A stretch of 24,366 nucleotides of DNA from Zopfochytrium polystomum (GCA_025765615.1 JAIVFJ010000563.1:1-24366), one strand, 5' to 3'; counted from the stretch's first letter, positions 12,176 to 20,700 are shown. Made by a program: numbers and translations. Notes: generated from the letters alone by a model not told the origin.

Positions 12176-13090
12176 ATGCCCTCCACTTCCGCGAAGCCAC
12201 GTGAACCCAAAAAGCGCCCCGACAGACGATCCGTCACCAGCGAAACATCGGTCGCTGCCACCATCACCCCCACCGAGGAGGATCATGCGATGGCCGTGGA
12301 ACTCTTTGATCCTTTCGCCTTTCTACTCGACGATCACGTTCACCACTGGCGTGCGAAGAGACCCGTCCCACCACCTTATCTCCTCCACAACGGTTCCGAG
12401 CGGTATCTGTCCAACTTCGGCCCCGTCTTTGACGAATACCACTTCTGCCCCGTCGTTCCAACCGCAGCCGCAGCCGCCCTTGGCATGACTCTCCGCGACG
12501 CCCAACGAGCGATGCAGCGCCTGCGGTCCCTGCAGTTTGACGCGGCAAAGCATGCCCGCCGCGTTGTTCAGAATTCCGCTCGCCACGATTATAACAACGG
12601 CGGATATTGGATGATCTGGGGGATCCTCGGCTTGCGGCGGGTCGTGAAGGCACTGCAGCGCGTACAGCTCGAAGGCCCGAGGGCCGTGCTGTTGGATGAC
12701 CCGGCCGACGACCAGGTGGAGGAGGATGACGTAAAGGAAGCACTCCGCTACCCGGTGGGAATCAACCTGTCTCGGCCGCTGACAGAATGGACGAACGAGG
12801 CCTGGGACGCGGTCTTGACCATGGCAGAAGCGTCTGTGGAGAGATGGGCCAACAACCTTTGCGTCTATGGTTCTGAAAAGGCTGCGCAAAAGGCGTACAT
12901 CAAAGCTCGGACTCGATTTATGAAGTTCGCGTGCGATCGTCAACCGTGGGAGAAGAACCGGAGAGACAACAACCGGAGGGGTGTGTCCCAGTTGGTTGGG
13001 GACGATCGCCTCGTTGGCAACTCAAGTGTCAAGAACATGTCCTCAAAGGAGGTTATTGACCGATACCTGGATGAGCCGATTTGCTACTGA
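12176..13090 (+). CDS. Hypothetical protein, 304 residues, single exon
   Basis: An uninterrupted frame runs from ATG at 12176 to TGA at 13088-13090. Third positions are GC-rich as in neighbouring genes, supporting real coding. The first 35 residues are basic and Ser/Thr-rich and look disordered. The body is rich in Trp, Tyr and His, with 'FDPFAFLLDDHVHHWRAKRP' near 45-64, a helical Ala/Arg-rich stretch near 100-135, a Trp-containing segment 'GGYWMIWGILGLRR' near 143-156, and an acidic loop 'DDPADDQVEEDDVKEAL' near 180. The C-terminal part is basic. There is no signal peptide or clear membrane span. I do not recognise the family; it may be lineage-specific. Confidence 0.7.
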   Translation: MPSTSAKPREPKKRPDRRSVTSETSVAATITPTEEDHAMAVELFDPFAFLLDDHVHHWRAKRPVPPPYLLHNGSERYLSNFGPVFDEYHFCPVVPTAAAAALGMTLRDAQRAMQRLRSLQFDAAKHARRVVQNSARHDYNNGGYWMIWGILGLRRVVKALQRVQLEGPRAVLLDDPADDQVEEDDVKEALRYPVGINLSRPLTEWTNEAWDAVLTMAEASVERWANNLCVYGSEKAAQKAYIKARTRFMKFACDRQPWEKNRRDNNRRGVSQLVGDDRLVGNSSVKNMSSKEVIDRYLDEPICY

Positions 13091-13440
13091 TGCTCAACCG
13101 TAATTCCTCAAAGCCTCATGCATTTGTTCTCAATTATGCGCGTTCGCCCCCAAACTCGAAAGATTCACTTTTGTAATACAGTGGAACGACTGAGTTGTAG
13201 CACGTTGTATAATTTTACTACATTAGTCAAAGTTCTTTAGTTCTTAGCCATTAATATTAGAACAAATGTTTCAGGTGCTTTCCTTTTCAACCACCGCTCA
13301 TCCGCCTGTCGCCGTGCCGCAGCCACACCCAAGCAGGCAGGCGTCCGGAAAAAAGTCACAGATTGTCCATCGGAATCAACTGCGCAGCGGTCGACTGCGG
13401 CGTTTGCATTTGCAAACGAGTTTTGAACACTTGCCTGATT
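13091..13440. other. Spacer between hypothetical gene and U1 copy 3
   Basis: No gene is seen. The left half is AT-rich (13180-13270) and is likely the 3' UTR of the 304-residue gene. No clear polyadenylation hexamer was identified. Confidence 0.5.
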
Positions 13441-13462
13441 GAAAAATCGCCGACGGGCCAAA

Positions 13463-13469
13463 CTGCGGA
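13463..13469 (+). promoter_or_regulatory. Single CTGCGGA upstream element of U1 copy 3
   Basis: One CTGCGGA at -65 from the U1 start at 13528. The flanks TCGCCGACGGGCCA (upstream) and GTTCTCACGCACAG (downstream) match copy 1, so copies 1 and 3 differ here mainly in the number of heptamers. Confidence 0.5.
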
Positions 13470-13493
13470 GCAATTGTTCTCACGCACAGTCAG

Positions 13494-13501
13494 TATAAAT
13501 A
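13494..13501 (+). promoter_or_regulatory. TATA box of U1 copy 3
   Basis: TATAAATA 34 bases before the U1 5' end. The sequence from this box to the RNA start is identical to copy 1. Confidence 0.8.
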
Positions 13502-13527
13502 CCCCCGCTCCTTCAGGGAGTAAAGGC

Positions 13528-13694
13528 ATACTTACCTGGCTGGGGCAGTGGGTGATCAAGAAGGCCCAATGCCTGTTGGTGCGGCGCTTCCATTGCACAC
13601 ACGCGGGGACCGTGGTGGCACTCTTCGTCTTCGTGGCGAACGAGATGGCACAATTTTTTCCCTGTGGGTCACGGGCGTTCGCGCCTGTCCCACG
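13528..13694 (+). ncRNA. U1: U1 spliceosomal snRNA, copy 3
   Basis: Matches copy 1 through the whole RNA except for one C-to-T change in stem III (ACGAGATGG against ACGAGACGG), which turns a G-C pair into a G-U pair and keeps the helix. Key elements are the ATACTTACCTG 5' end, the ATCAAGAAG loop (13555-13563), ATTGCAC (13592-13598), the Sm site AATTTTTT (13652-13659) and the TTCG-capped stem-loop IV ending at 13693. The near identity extends into the promoter, indicating recent duplication or gene conversion with copy 1. Confidence 0.95.
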
Positions 13695-13976
13695 TATTCT
13701 CTTCTTCACAATGTTATGACGAAACGAACGTGGCACAACGTTGCACAACAGAACGAGAGAAAACGGCTGGCTGGTGCTACAAACAGGGCGTGAAGATTGG
13801 CAGCTCCCGAGCGCGCCCGTCTCACTGACAGCGTCGTATCCGCTTTCAAAATGACCCGCGCTCTCCAACGCCTTTCTGTCAATGATGCAATCGCACGTAC
13901 TCGCAGCTCAAGTTAAAAAGCGCTCATTTCCAGCGCTTTAGTCAAGTCTACGAAACTGAACACGGAGCGAGTTCAG

Positions 13977-15033
13977 GAAGAGCCAGGGCGTCGACGTAGA
14001 GACCGTCTCGGACGCGGGCTTTGACGTGATAAGCGACGCCCTATTCCGCCACCAGGTCCTCGTCTTCAAGAACCAGCAAGGCCTTTCCGCAGCGGCCCAG
14101 TACTGCCTCACCAAGAGGTTCGACCCAGCTTCCGAGTCATACGGCCACGGAAAAACCATCGACGCGGCGCAAAGCATCCTGCACCCAGACCTCAAGACCG
14201 TTCCGCACCAACAGCAGGTGCAGATCATCGGCCACGGCCACATCGACGCCTACGAGGGCCTCACAGACTTTACTCTCCGGCACCCGCACCACCGCACCTT
14301 CCACCGCACCGCGGTCCCTGCCGCCGACGACCTCACCCACACCCGCTTCTACCGCTGGCACGTCGACTCGGCGCTCTACGACCTCGACACCCCCGTTGTC
14401 ACGACGCTCTTCGCCGTCCGCGTTCCGCGCGGCCGCACCCAGACCGTCCGCTACGACGACGGGTCCAACGACGAGCTGCGAGTCCCGCTCGGCGCCACCG
14501 TCTTTGTATCAGGGTACGCCATGTACGACGGCCTCTCGGACCAGGACAAGGCGTTTGCGCGCGATACCCTCGTCGAGTACGCCCCGCACCCTTACGTCTG
14601 GATTCGCGGCGCTCGCTCGCGCCCCGACGGCCTCGGCCTCGAAACGGAGGGCCGCGAGCTGGACGAAGCCGACCTGCCGCCTGTCGCCCCGAGCAAGATC
14701 AAGCGGCTGCCGCTGTGCTGGAAGAACCCCGACACCGGCAGCCTGGCGCTGCAAGCGCACCCCAGCGCCGTCCGCGCGCTCGTCGCAGCTGAGGGCTCCC
14801 GCGACGGCGATCTGCGGAGCGTGAGGGATACCCTGCACAGGCTGCAGCGGCCGGGTATCGCGCCCGAGCGCGTGTACGCGCACGACTGGGAGGAGGGCGA
14901 CCTCGTGTTCCATAACCGCGGGGTGTTGCATAGCGTGGTTGGCGCGTTTGCCGACAGCGAGGTGCGTCTGTTTAGACAGTGTAACCTCGCAGCAAGCAGC
15001 GGCGTCGTGGGACCGGATGATAAGGTCTATTGA
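13977..15033 (+). CDS. xanA: Alpha-ketoglutarate-dependent xanthine dioxygenase (TauD/TfdA family), 5' exon missing
   Basis: The frame is open from 13960 to TGA at 15031-15033. It contains no Met codon until well inside the domain (GTG at 14026 is Val in 'DVISDALF'), so the true start must lie in an unplaced upstream exon. Candidate acceptors are AG at 13975-13976 or 13985-13986. Iron ligands are visible: HxD in 'RWHVDSALYD' (His codon 14359, Asp codon 14365) and the distal His in 'NRGVLHSVVGAF' (14929). The alpha-ketoglutarate-binding Arg lies in 'EVRLFRQCNLA' (14965-14976). Segments such as 'SYGHGKTIDAAQSILHPDLK', 'YAPHPYVWIRGARS' and 'YAHDWEEGDLVF' agree with the fungal XanA/Xan1 branch, which hydroxylates xanthine to uric acid in purine catabolism using Fe(II) and alpha-ketoglutarate. 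Related TauD enzymes are the alternative. Only about 280 bases separate it from U1 copy 3. Confidence 0.85.
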
Positions 15034-15321
15034 CAGGGGGTTTACAACTCGAAGCTCCAGTTGTTTTTTTTTTCTGTTTGTCCTGGGATTTCGGATTTTT
15101 GCTTTTCAGGCGCTCTTGACCACATTGATACACTGATCAAGACGCTCCCGAACGGGGTCCCGTCAGCTGCTTCTCACCAGTTTGGGCTCATCACTGGACC
15201 AGTGTTTTTATTTATGCTTCGGCTGGTTTGGTGTGAAAGAAAGTGGGCGGGGTCATCAAAAGGCAAAAGGAGATGCCCACCGGCGGAATGACAACGGCAG
15301 GGTCGGGAACGCGGCATTGTC
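15034..15321. other. Spacer after dioxygenase
   Basis: No gene is supported. A T-run lies near 15062-15073. The rest is unremarkable and probably contains the promoter of the tandem repeat-protein genes. Confidence 0.5.
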
Positions 15322-16396
15322 ATGGGGACATCAACAACATGCATCGAGGCTCCAGGCTTTCAAGCATCCGCAACGGTCCCTTCCTCCACTGTCAATGCTT
15401 TCCCGGCTTCTGCTCCCGACGAGGCAAACTCACTTCCGCTTCCGTCAACCACTTCGCCCTCTTCTAGCCTCTACTGGAAGGCGCTTCCCATCGTTGTAGC
15501 GAAGATCTGGCGGCTGCTCACCGCAAAGCAATAGTACGTGCTTGCAACGCTGTTCAGCCTGCGACCGCTGCAGGCCGAGGCGCTCTGCGAGAACCCTTCT
15601 ACGGCGTCAATGGACAAGCAGCACGACACTGACCTGCTCAACTTTCGTTTGAGGCACACGGACCGTGGGACGCTTTCGCGCATGTATACAAACCGCGTCA
15701 TGAACGCGGGAACCCTGGAGACCCTGCAGTGGTGGAAAGACAGCGGTCTGGAGCTCCGCTACTCTAAGTACTCCATTGATTGGTTGGTTGGTGGACATGA
15801 CTGTCTTCGGCGGTTGCAGTGGTGGAAGGACAGCGGGCTTGAATTGAGGTATACAGCGCAATGTTTGGATGTGGTGCAGTGGTGGCACGATAGCGGTCTC
15901 CCGATGCTCTACTCAGAACGGGCGATGGACAGAGCATCGAGCTGCGGGAAACTCGAAGTCCTCGAATGGTGGAAGCAGAGCGGTAACGAACTGACGCACT
16001 CTCAAAACGGGATGAACCACCCGAGCTCCCAGAACATTGTCACCAGCGTCGAGTGGTGGAAGAAGAGCGGTTTGCCGTTGAAGTACACGACTGGGGCCAT
16101 ATACTGGGCAAGTCGGCACGGCCATTTGGAAGCGCTGCAGTGGTGGAAAGAGAGTGGGTTGGAGATCCGCTGGGACCGGGGAGCATTGGTTGAGGCAAGG
16201 AACACGCGAGTTTTGAATTGGTGGAAGGCGTCGGGGCTGTTTGGAGAATGGTTCGAGTCGGCTGCCGGTGTGTGTCAGCAGCCAAGCTGGGCCGGCGTTG
16301 GAAACGAGCAGAAAGGAGGGAGACGGGAGAATGGAGCGATGGTGGGACGAGAACTGCCCCGACAAGGAAATAAAACTCTTTGCGGCCAATGGCTGA
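15322..16396 (+). pseudogene. WW-repeat ankyrin-like protein, disrupted upstream paralogue
   Basis: Paralogue of the intact gene at 16389. From ATG 15322 the frame runs to an in-frame TAG at 15532-15534, which falls where the paralogue has a CAG glutamine codon in an ungapped alignment ('LLTAK-Q-stop-YVLATLF' against 'YLPPNKQFALAALF'). Downstream, frame 1 continues with seven units of about 27-36 residues centred on 'LQWWKDSGLELRYS'. After 'WWKASGLFGEWFE' the paralogous C-terminus ('MERWWDEN...FAANG', TGA at 16394-16396) lies in frame 2, implying one more shift between about 16250 and 16300. The repeats are diverged ankyrin-type units whose usual TPLH-like positions are replaced by WW-x-x-SGL. 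Such repeats normally mediate protein binding. A truncated product could still start at the ATG near 15610 ('MDKQHDTD'). Confidence 0.75.
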
Positions 16397-17405
16397 GCCA
16401 CCACGGGCGCGCCATGGCACAACCACAGCCGGTGCCGCAGCCACCACACGCCTGGTCTGCGACTGGCGCGCGCAGGCGGTCCTCGTGGCCGCGATCTGCC
16501 AGTACCTTCCCCCAAATAAACAGTTCGCGCTCGCGGCCTTGTTCCGCCTGCGGCGGGTGCAGGCCCACGCGCTGTGTGGGATACCCAAGAGGGCGTCGAT
16601 GGACTGGGAGAACGACACCGATCTGCTCGACTTCCGCCTCAAGCACACGGACTGCGAAACGCTCTCGCGCATGTACACTTCGACGGCAATGGACAACGCG
16701 CCTGTGCGAACTCTGCAGTGGTGGAAGGACAGCGGGATAGAGCTTCGGTATACCGAGCACTCGATGAACACTCTGACCTACGAAACCGACATCCCGGAGC
16801 TGCAGTGGTGGAAGGACAGCGGTCTAGAGCTAAAGTACTCGCACGACAGCATGGACGGCGCCTCTGCCGTCGGCGACGTGGCGGTCCTGCAATGGTGGTA
16901 CGCCAGCGGTCTGCCGCTCGGGTACTCGGACCAGGCGTTCGAGAATGCGAGCAGCCGGGGCCGGGTGGAGGTTCTCGAGTGGTGGAGGGCGAGCGGGCTG
17001 AGGCTCGAGTACACGCATTTCGCCATGGACAAAGCCAGCGCCAACGAGCAGGTCGAGTCGCTAGAGTGGTGGAAGGCGAGCGGGCTGGAGATGCGGTACT
17101 CGACGGGTGCCATGTACTGGGCCAGTCGCCGGACGCGTCTGCGGTCGCTGCAGTGGTGGAAGGACAGCGGGCTGGAGCTCCGGTGCAGCTTGGAAACGCT
17201 GACGCACGCCACCGACGTGTCGGTACTGCGATGGTGGAGGGACTCGGGCCTGCTCGGCGTGTCTTTGGCGTTGGGTGAAAGCGATGGTGATTGGGCGGAC
17301 GTCAAGCGCGTGGCGGTGGAGGGGGCGACACGCGAGGGGGCTGCCGATGTTGTGCGGTGGTGGGAGGAGGAATGGGTGTCCCCACCGCCGGGATTGAGTG
17401 AGTGA
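16389..17405 (+). CDS. WW-repeat ankyrin-like protein, intact paralogue
   Basis: Single-exon frame of 338 residues from ATG 16389 (context CCAATGG, preceded by an in-frame TAA at 16371) to TGA 17403-17405. A hydrophobic N-terminal segment 'AVLVAAICQYL' is followed by 'FALAALFRLRRVQAHALC' and 'NDTDLLDFRLKHTD', which are shared with the upstream paralogue. Seven repeats follow, each containing WW-[KRY]-x-SGL-x-[LM]-x-[YC]: 'LQWWKDSGIELRYT', 'LQWWKDSGLELKYS', 'LQWWYASGLPLGYS', 'LEWWRASGLRLEYT', 'LEWWKASGLEMRYS', 'LQWWKDSGLELRCS', 'LRWWRDSGLLG'. A degenerate eighth, 'VRWWEEEW', closes the array. The solenoid is ankyrin-like and probably a protein-interaction scaffold; its partner is unknown. The ATG overlaps the stop of the upstream copy. 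Confidence 0.85.
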   Translation: MAEPPRARHGTTTAGAAATTRLVCDWRAQAVLVAAICQYLPPNKQFALAALFRLRRVQAHALCGIPKRASMDWENDTDLLDFRLKHTDCETLSRMYTSTAMDNAPVRTLQWWKDSGIELRYTEHSMNTLTYETDIPELQWWKDSGLELKYSHDSMDGASAVGDVAVLQWWYASGLPLGYSDQAFENASSRGRVEVLEWWRASGLRLEYTHFAMDKASANEQVESLEWWKASGLEMRYSTGAMYWASRRTRLRSLQWWKDSGLELRCSLETLTHATDVSVLRWWRDSGLLGVSLALGESDGDWADVKRVAVEGATREGAADVVRWWEEEWVSPPPGLSE

Positions 17406-17445
17406 GTGAGTGAGTGTGAGTGAGTGTGAGCGAGTGAGAGACTGG
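17396..17445 (+). repeat. AGTG/GTGAG microsatellite carrying the stop codon
   Basis: Tetranucleotide AGTG/GTGAG repeats begin inside the last codons of the repeat-protein gene and continue past its stop. Because the unit length is four, every frame meets a TGA within about 12 bases, so length change at this microsatellite would alter only the last few residues. Confidence 0.8.
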
Positions 17446-17744
17446 TGAATCGCTGGATGGGGTTATTGTGATCCGCGCGCGCTCGTTGTTGGCGGGAAGT
17501 GGCAGAACGCGAAATTGGCATTTTGGTTTGATTCGAAACCTCGTTTCCATTTTTTCATTTCGGTTTTTTTCTTAATTTTGTTTGTTTTGTTTTGTTTTTG
17601 GGGCTGAATTTTCCACAACAAGGAACGGAAACGTTTTGACAATGCTCGCTCGCATTAGAACTCTGAATGCTGGAACTGACATGGTTCACTGGCGGCCAAT
17701 CATCCAATCATCATCTATTTGTACTTACTTGTTTTTGTTTTGTC

Positions 17745-17745
17745 G

Positions 17746-17780
<35 letters not shown>

Positions 17781-17781
17781 G

Positions 17782-17809
<28 letters not shown>
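17745..17809 (+). repeat. (GTT)12 followed by (CTGTTG)n microsatellite
   Basis: Twelve GTT units at 17745-17780, then about four and a half CTGTTG units to 17809. A simple trinucleotide/hexanucleotide array in non-coding sequence. Confidence 0.9.
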
Positions 17810-17812
<3 letters not shown>

Positions 17813-18237
17813 GTGTTCACTCGCAAGATGACTCTGTTGTTTGTTTGGACGGTTACAGAGTGATTGGTGTGGCCTGTTGTTGTTCTCTATTTTACACGGA
17901 ATGAAGAGACTCCAAATAAATACAAAACAAACAACGAGAAAAAAAAAACAGGGAACAACGAGTTTTATGCGAGTGGTGCCACCACTCCCACCTTGGCGCG
18001 TCCTCCCCGTCCATTTCTATTTCTTTTTTTTCTTTTTTTTTTTCCCTTTCGTTTCGTCGTTTTGTTTTGTATTTTGTTTTTTGTTTGTTTCTTTGTGTTT
18101 CATTTGGTTTTTCAACCCCCGATCTTTTCCGTCGTCCTCCAAATCATCAAATTGCAAAACAGACCACCCACACTCAGGTCTTCCTTCGCGCTCACCACCG
18201 GATTCTGCTCATCATCCGACAACGACGCGACGGCGCT

Positions 18238-18281
18238 TCCACCACACCACCACACCACACCACACCACACCACACCACACC
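18238..18281 (+). repeat. CACAC pentanucleotide array
   Basis: About eight CCACA-type pentamers in tandem about 150 bases before the reductase start codon, in the presumed promoter or 5' leader. Confidence 0.85.
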
Positions 18282-18432
18282 GCTTCGCAACCCTCGGCTA
18301 TCGAGGCGAGCGCTGCGCTACGAGTGCCGACTGATATCCTTCACCACCACCCACCACCACCACTCCACCACTCCACCGCCCCAAAAAGTCAGTTGCGGTA
18401 TCTTCTCCACCGCCAGAGCTTTCCAAATCGTC

Positions 18433-20700
18433 ATGGGTGCACCGGCGACTGCACCACCACACGCGGCACCCGCCAGCAACGGCGTGCATCGACAGACCTC
18501 CGCCGAGCCGCTGACTTTCCCCCCGAGCTTTTGGTCTGGATTCCACAAGAAGGCTCTCCGAGAACGACAGGACCAACTGCGGCTCTGCTACCCTCATCTC
18601 TTCCCGCCGCCGTCCTCAACAGCGGCCTCCCCTCGGCTCTCCTCGACGGTCTCGTCCAAAGCCGCGAGCACCGATCCCGATGCGCACAGCCCTCCACCCG
18701 CGCATTCTCGCCCGCTGCATGCCAACGGCGCCCTCGCCCGGACCGACTCGACCGCGTCCCTGCAGCAATCCAAGTTTGGATCGGGCGTGTCGCTCGCCGC
18801 CCTCAACGTAGACCACCGCGAAGAATCGTTCCCAATCCGTGGCCTGGACGAGCAGATCGCGAACAACATGATCGAGTTGAGTTCCCACCGGCCCTTGCCC
18901 TCCTTCCCCTTCCAAGCTCATCGCCCAGACGATCGCCTAACTGCTTCCTTCGTTTTGATCGGCGATCGGTCGCTCTTGATCGACAACTCTCCCACCTCAC
19001 TCACAGGAACTGCGTTGGGTGAGTAGTGTACTTGCAGGTGAAACCCGTCACTTTTCTAATCCTTGCTGCTAGCACGATGGGTCTGCCCGTCGGACTCGCG
19101 TTGAACTTCGTGATCAACTCAAAGCCTTTAGTCATCCCAATGGTCGTTGAGGAGCCGTCTGTTGTCGCTGCAGTCTCTGGGGCCGCGAAAACGTTTGCGC
19201 CGTTCGGCGGTTTCACGGCCTCCACCTCCGAACGAAACATCATTTTTGCCCAGGTCGTCCTTAACGACGTCACCGACACGACGGCCGTCAGCAAGGTGGG
19301 CCTGCCGATCTGATCCACAAACCATTTGTGACGACTGATCCCATTTCTCGGCAAACCTTCAGATTGTGGCAGCCAAGCAGCAGATCATCCAGCTCGCAAA
19401 CTCGTTCGTCCCAAATATGAGCTCGCGCGGCGGTGGCGTGGTCGACGTAACCGTACGAACTCCGCCCGTTCAACCGCTGACGAGCCGCCCTCGGAGACCA
19501 CGCGAAGTGAAAGTTGTCAACCTGCCGTCGAGTCACTGGCTGGTAGTTCACCTCCACGTGGACGTTTGTGATGCTATGGGTGCAAACGCCGCCAGTGCCG
19601 TCGCAGAGGGAATCGCCTCCGTTCCTCGCGGATCTCGTCGGCGCGAGAATCGGCCTGCGGATCGTCTCTAATCTATGCGTTCAGCGGATGGCGAAGGTAC
19701 AGGGCTTACCGTCCTTGTTCTTGCATGTTTGGGTTTAACCAGTTCCGGTCTTTTCTCTCCAGTCCACTTTTAAAATTCCTCTTTCCAAACTCGCGTACAA
19801 GAGTTTCAGCGGCAGACAAGTGGCAGAGCGCATTATCGAGGCCGGAACATGGGCCGAGGACGACTGCTTCCGAGCAACAACGCACAACAAGGGCATCATG
19901 AACGGTATTGACGCTGTGGCCGTCGCAACCGGACAAGATTGGCGCGCCATCGAAGCTGCTGCACACGCGTGGGCGGCAGGGTGCGGTCGGAGTGAAGAAA
20001 AACAAGGCTCGGCATTCGGTGGGAAGCCATATCAGCCATTAACGCATTATTGGGTGGAACAAGACGATTCCTATGATGAAAATGGCGGCAGTGACGTGGG
20101 ACTTTTCTTTTGCGGCGAACTAGAAATGCCAATTTCAGTGGGTACGAAAGGCGGTGTGTTGAAAACGAACCCAGTTTACGGGTATACCCTTGGGATTATG
20201 GGCGATCCTGACTCGAAGACTCTGGCGATGGTCAGTTTTAGTTAACTGCTATCGCTGCTGCTCTCGAACGTTTGCTTATAGTCAATGATTTCGTTCCACT
20301 ACAAAGGCAATGGTCTCCGTTGGTTTGGCGCAGAATTTTGCCGCGTTGCGAGCTCTGTCGACCGAAGGAATCCAGAGAGGCCACATGTCTTTGGTATGCT
20401 TGTCTTACCAACAACCGTCTCATCTGATACATCCCCGTTCCCCTGTCATTTTCTCTCTTAAACAGCACGCGAGAAACATCGCCATCGCTGGTACGTAAGC
20501 ACATTCATAAAAAGTCTCGTTTCCTGACACCATTTTCATCCTGCAGCTGGTGCACCACCCCACGCAATCAACGAATGCGTAACTACATGGTCGAATCCGG
20601 CCGTGTCAATGTTGACGTTGCCAAGGAATATCTTCAGGCACACGAAATGCACACCTCCCTCACCTCTACCCAGATTCACCTCACTGCCCTCGCAGCTGAT
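18433..20700 (+). CDS. Class II (bacterial-type) HMG-CoA reductase, 8 exons, with frameshifts
   Basis: Proposed exons: 18433-18875, 19007-19018, 19073-19295, 19363-19696, 19763-20230, 20307-20393, 20466-20490 and 20547 onward; all introns are GT-AG. The start 'MGAPATAPP' leads to '[17 protein letters not shown]', the class II N-terminal arm. Class II signatures are '[20 protein letters not shown]' (across exons 1-3), 'EEPSVVAA' with the catalytic Glu, '[16 protein letters not shown]', '[20 protein letters not shown]' with the catalytic Lys and Asp, '[19 protein letters not shown]', and 'HARNIAIA' with the catalytic His encoded at the start of exon 7. The enzyme interconverts HMG-CoA and mevalonate. 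No membrane domain precedes the catalytic part, unlike class I fungal reductases. Two frame breaks were found: one extra base near 19618 (before '[18 protein letters not shown]') and one missing base near 20579 (before '[19 protein letters not shown]'). It is either decaying or mis-sequenced; all catalytic residues remain. Confidence 0.85.

Larger units (their letters stand above)
17406..18432. other. Intergenic region upstream of HMG-CoA reductase
   Basis: No gene is supported. It is dominated by simple sequence: GTT and CTGTTG repeats at 17745-17809, T-rich tracts at 18020-18110 and a CACAC pentamer array at 18238-18281. Long open frames across it come from repeat composition. Confidence 0.6.

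Noticed and set aside
15532..15534. Reassignment of TAG to glutamine
   Set aside because: Only one case was seen. No in-frame TAG occurs in the clean genes, which use CAG/CAA freely for Gln, and the same paralogue also carries a frameshift.
17522..17545. tRNA T-arm-like inverted repeat (GGTTTGATTCGAAACC)
   Set aside because: The loop length is wrong and no acceptor, D or anticodon arms can be found around it.
18067..18432. Upstream extension of the reductase frame before ATG 18433
   Set aside because: The frame is open only because of CACAC and T-rich repeats; the encoded sequence is low-complexity and the family arm starts after 18433.
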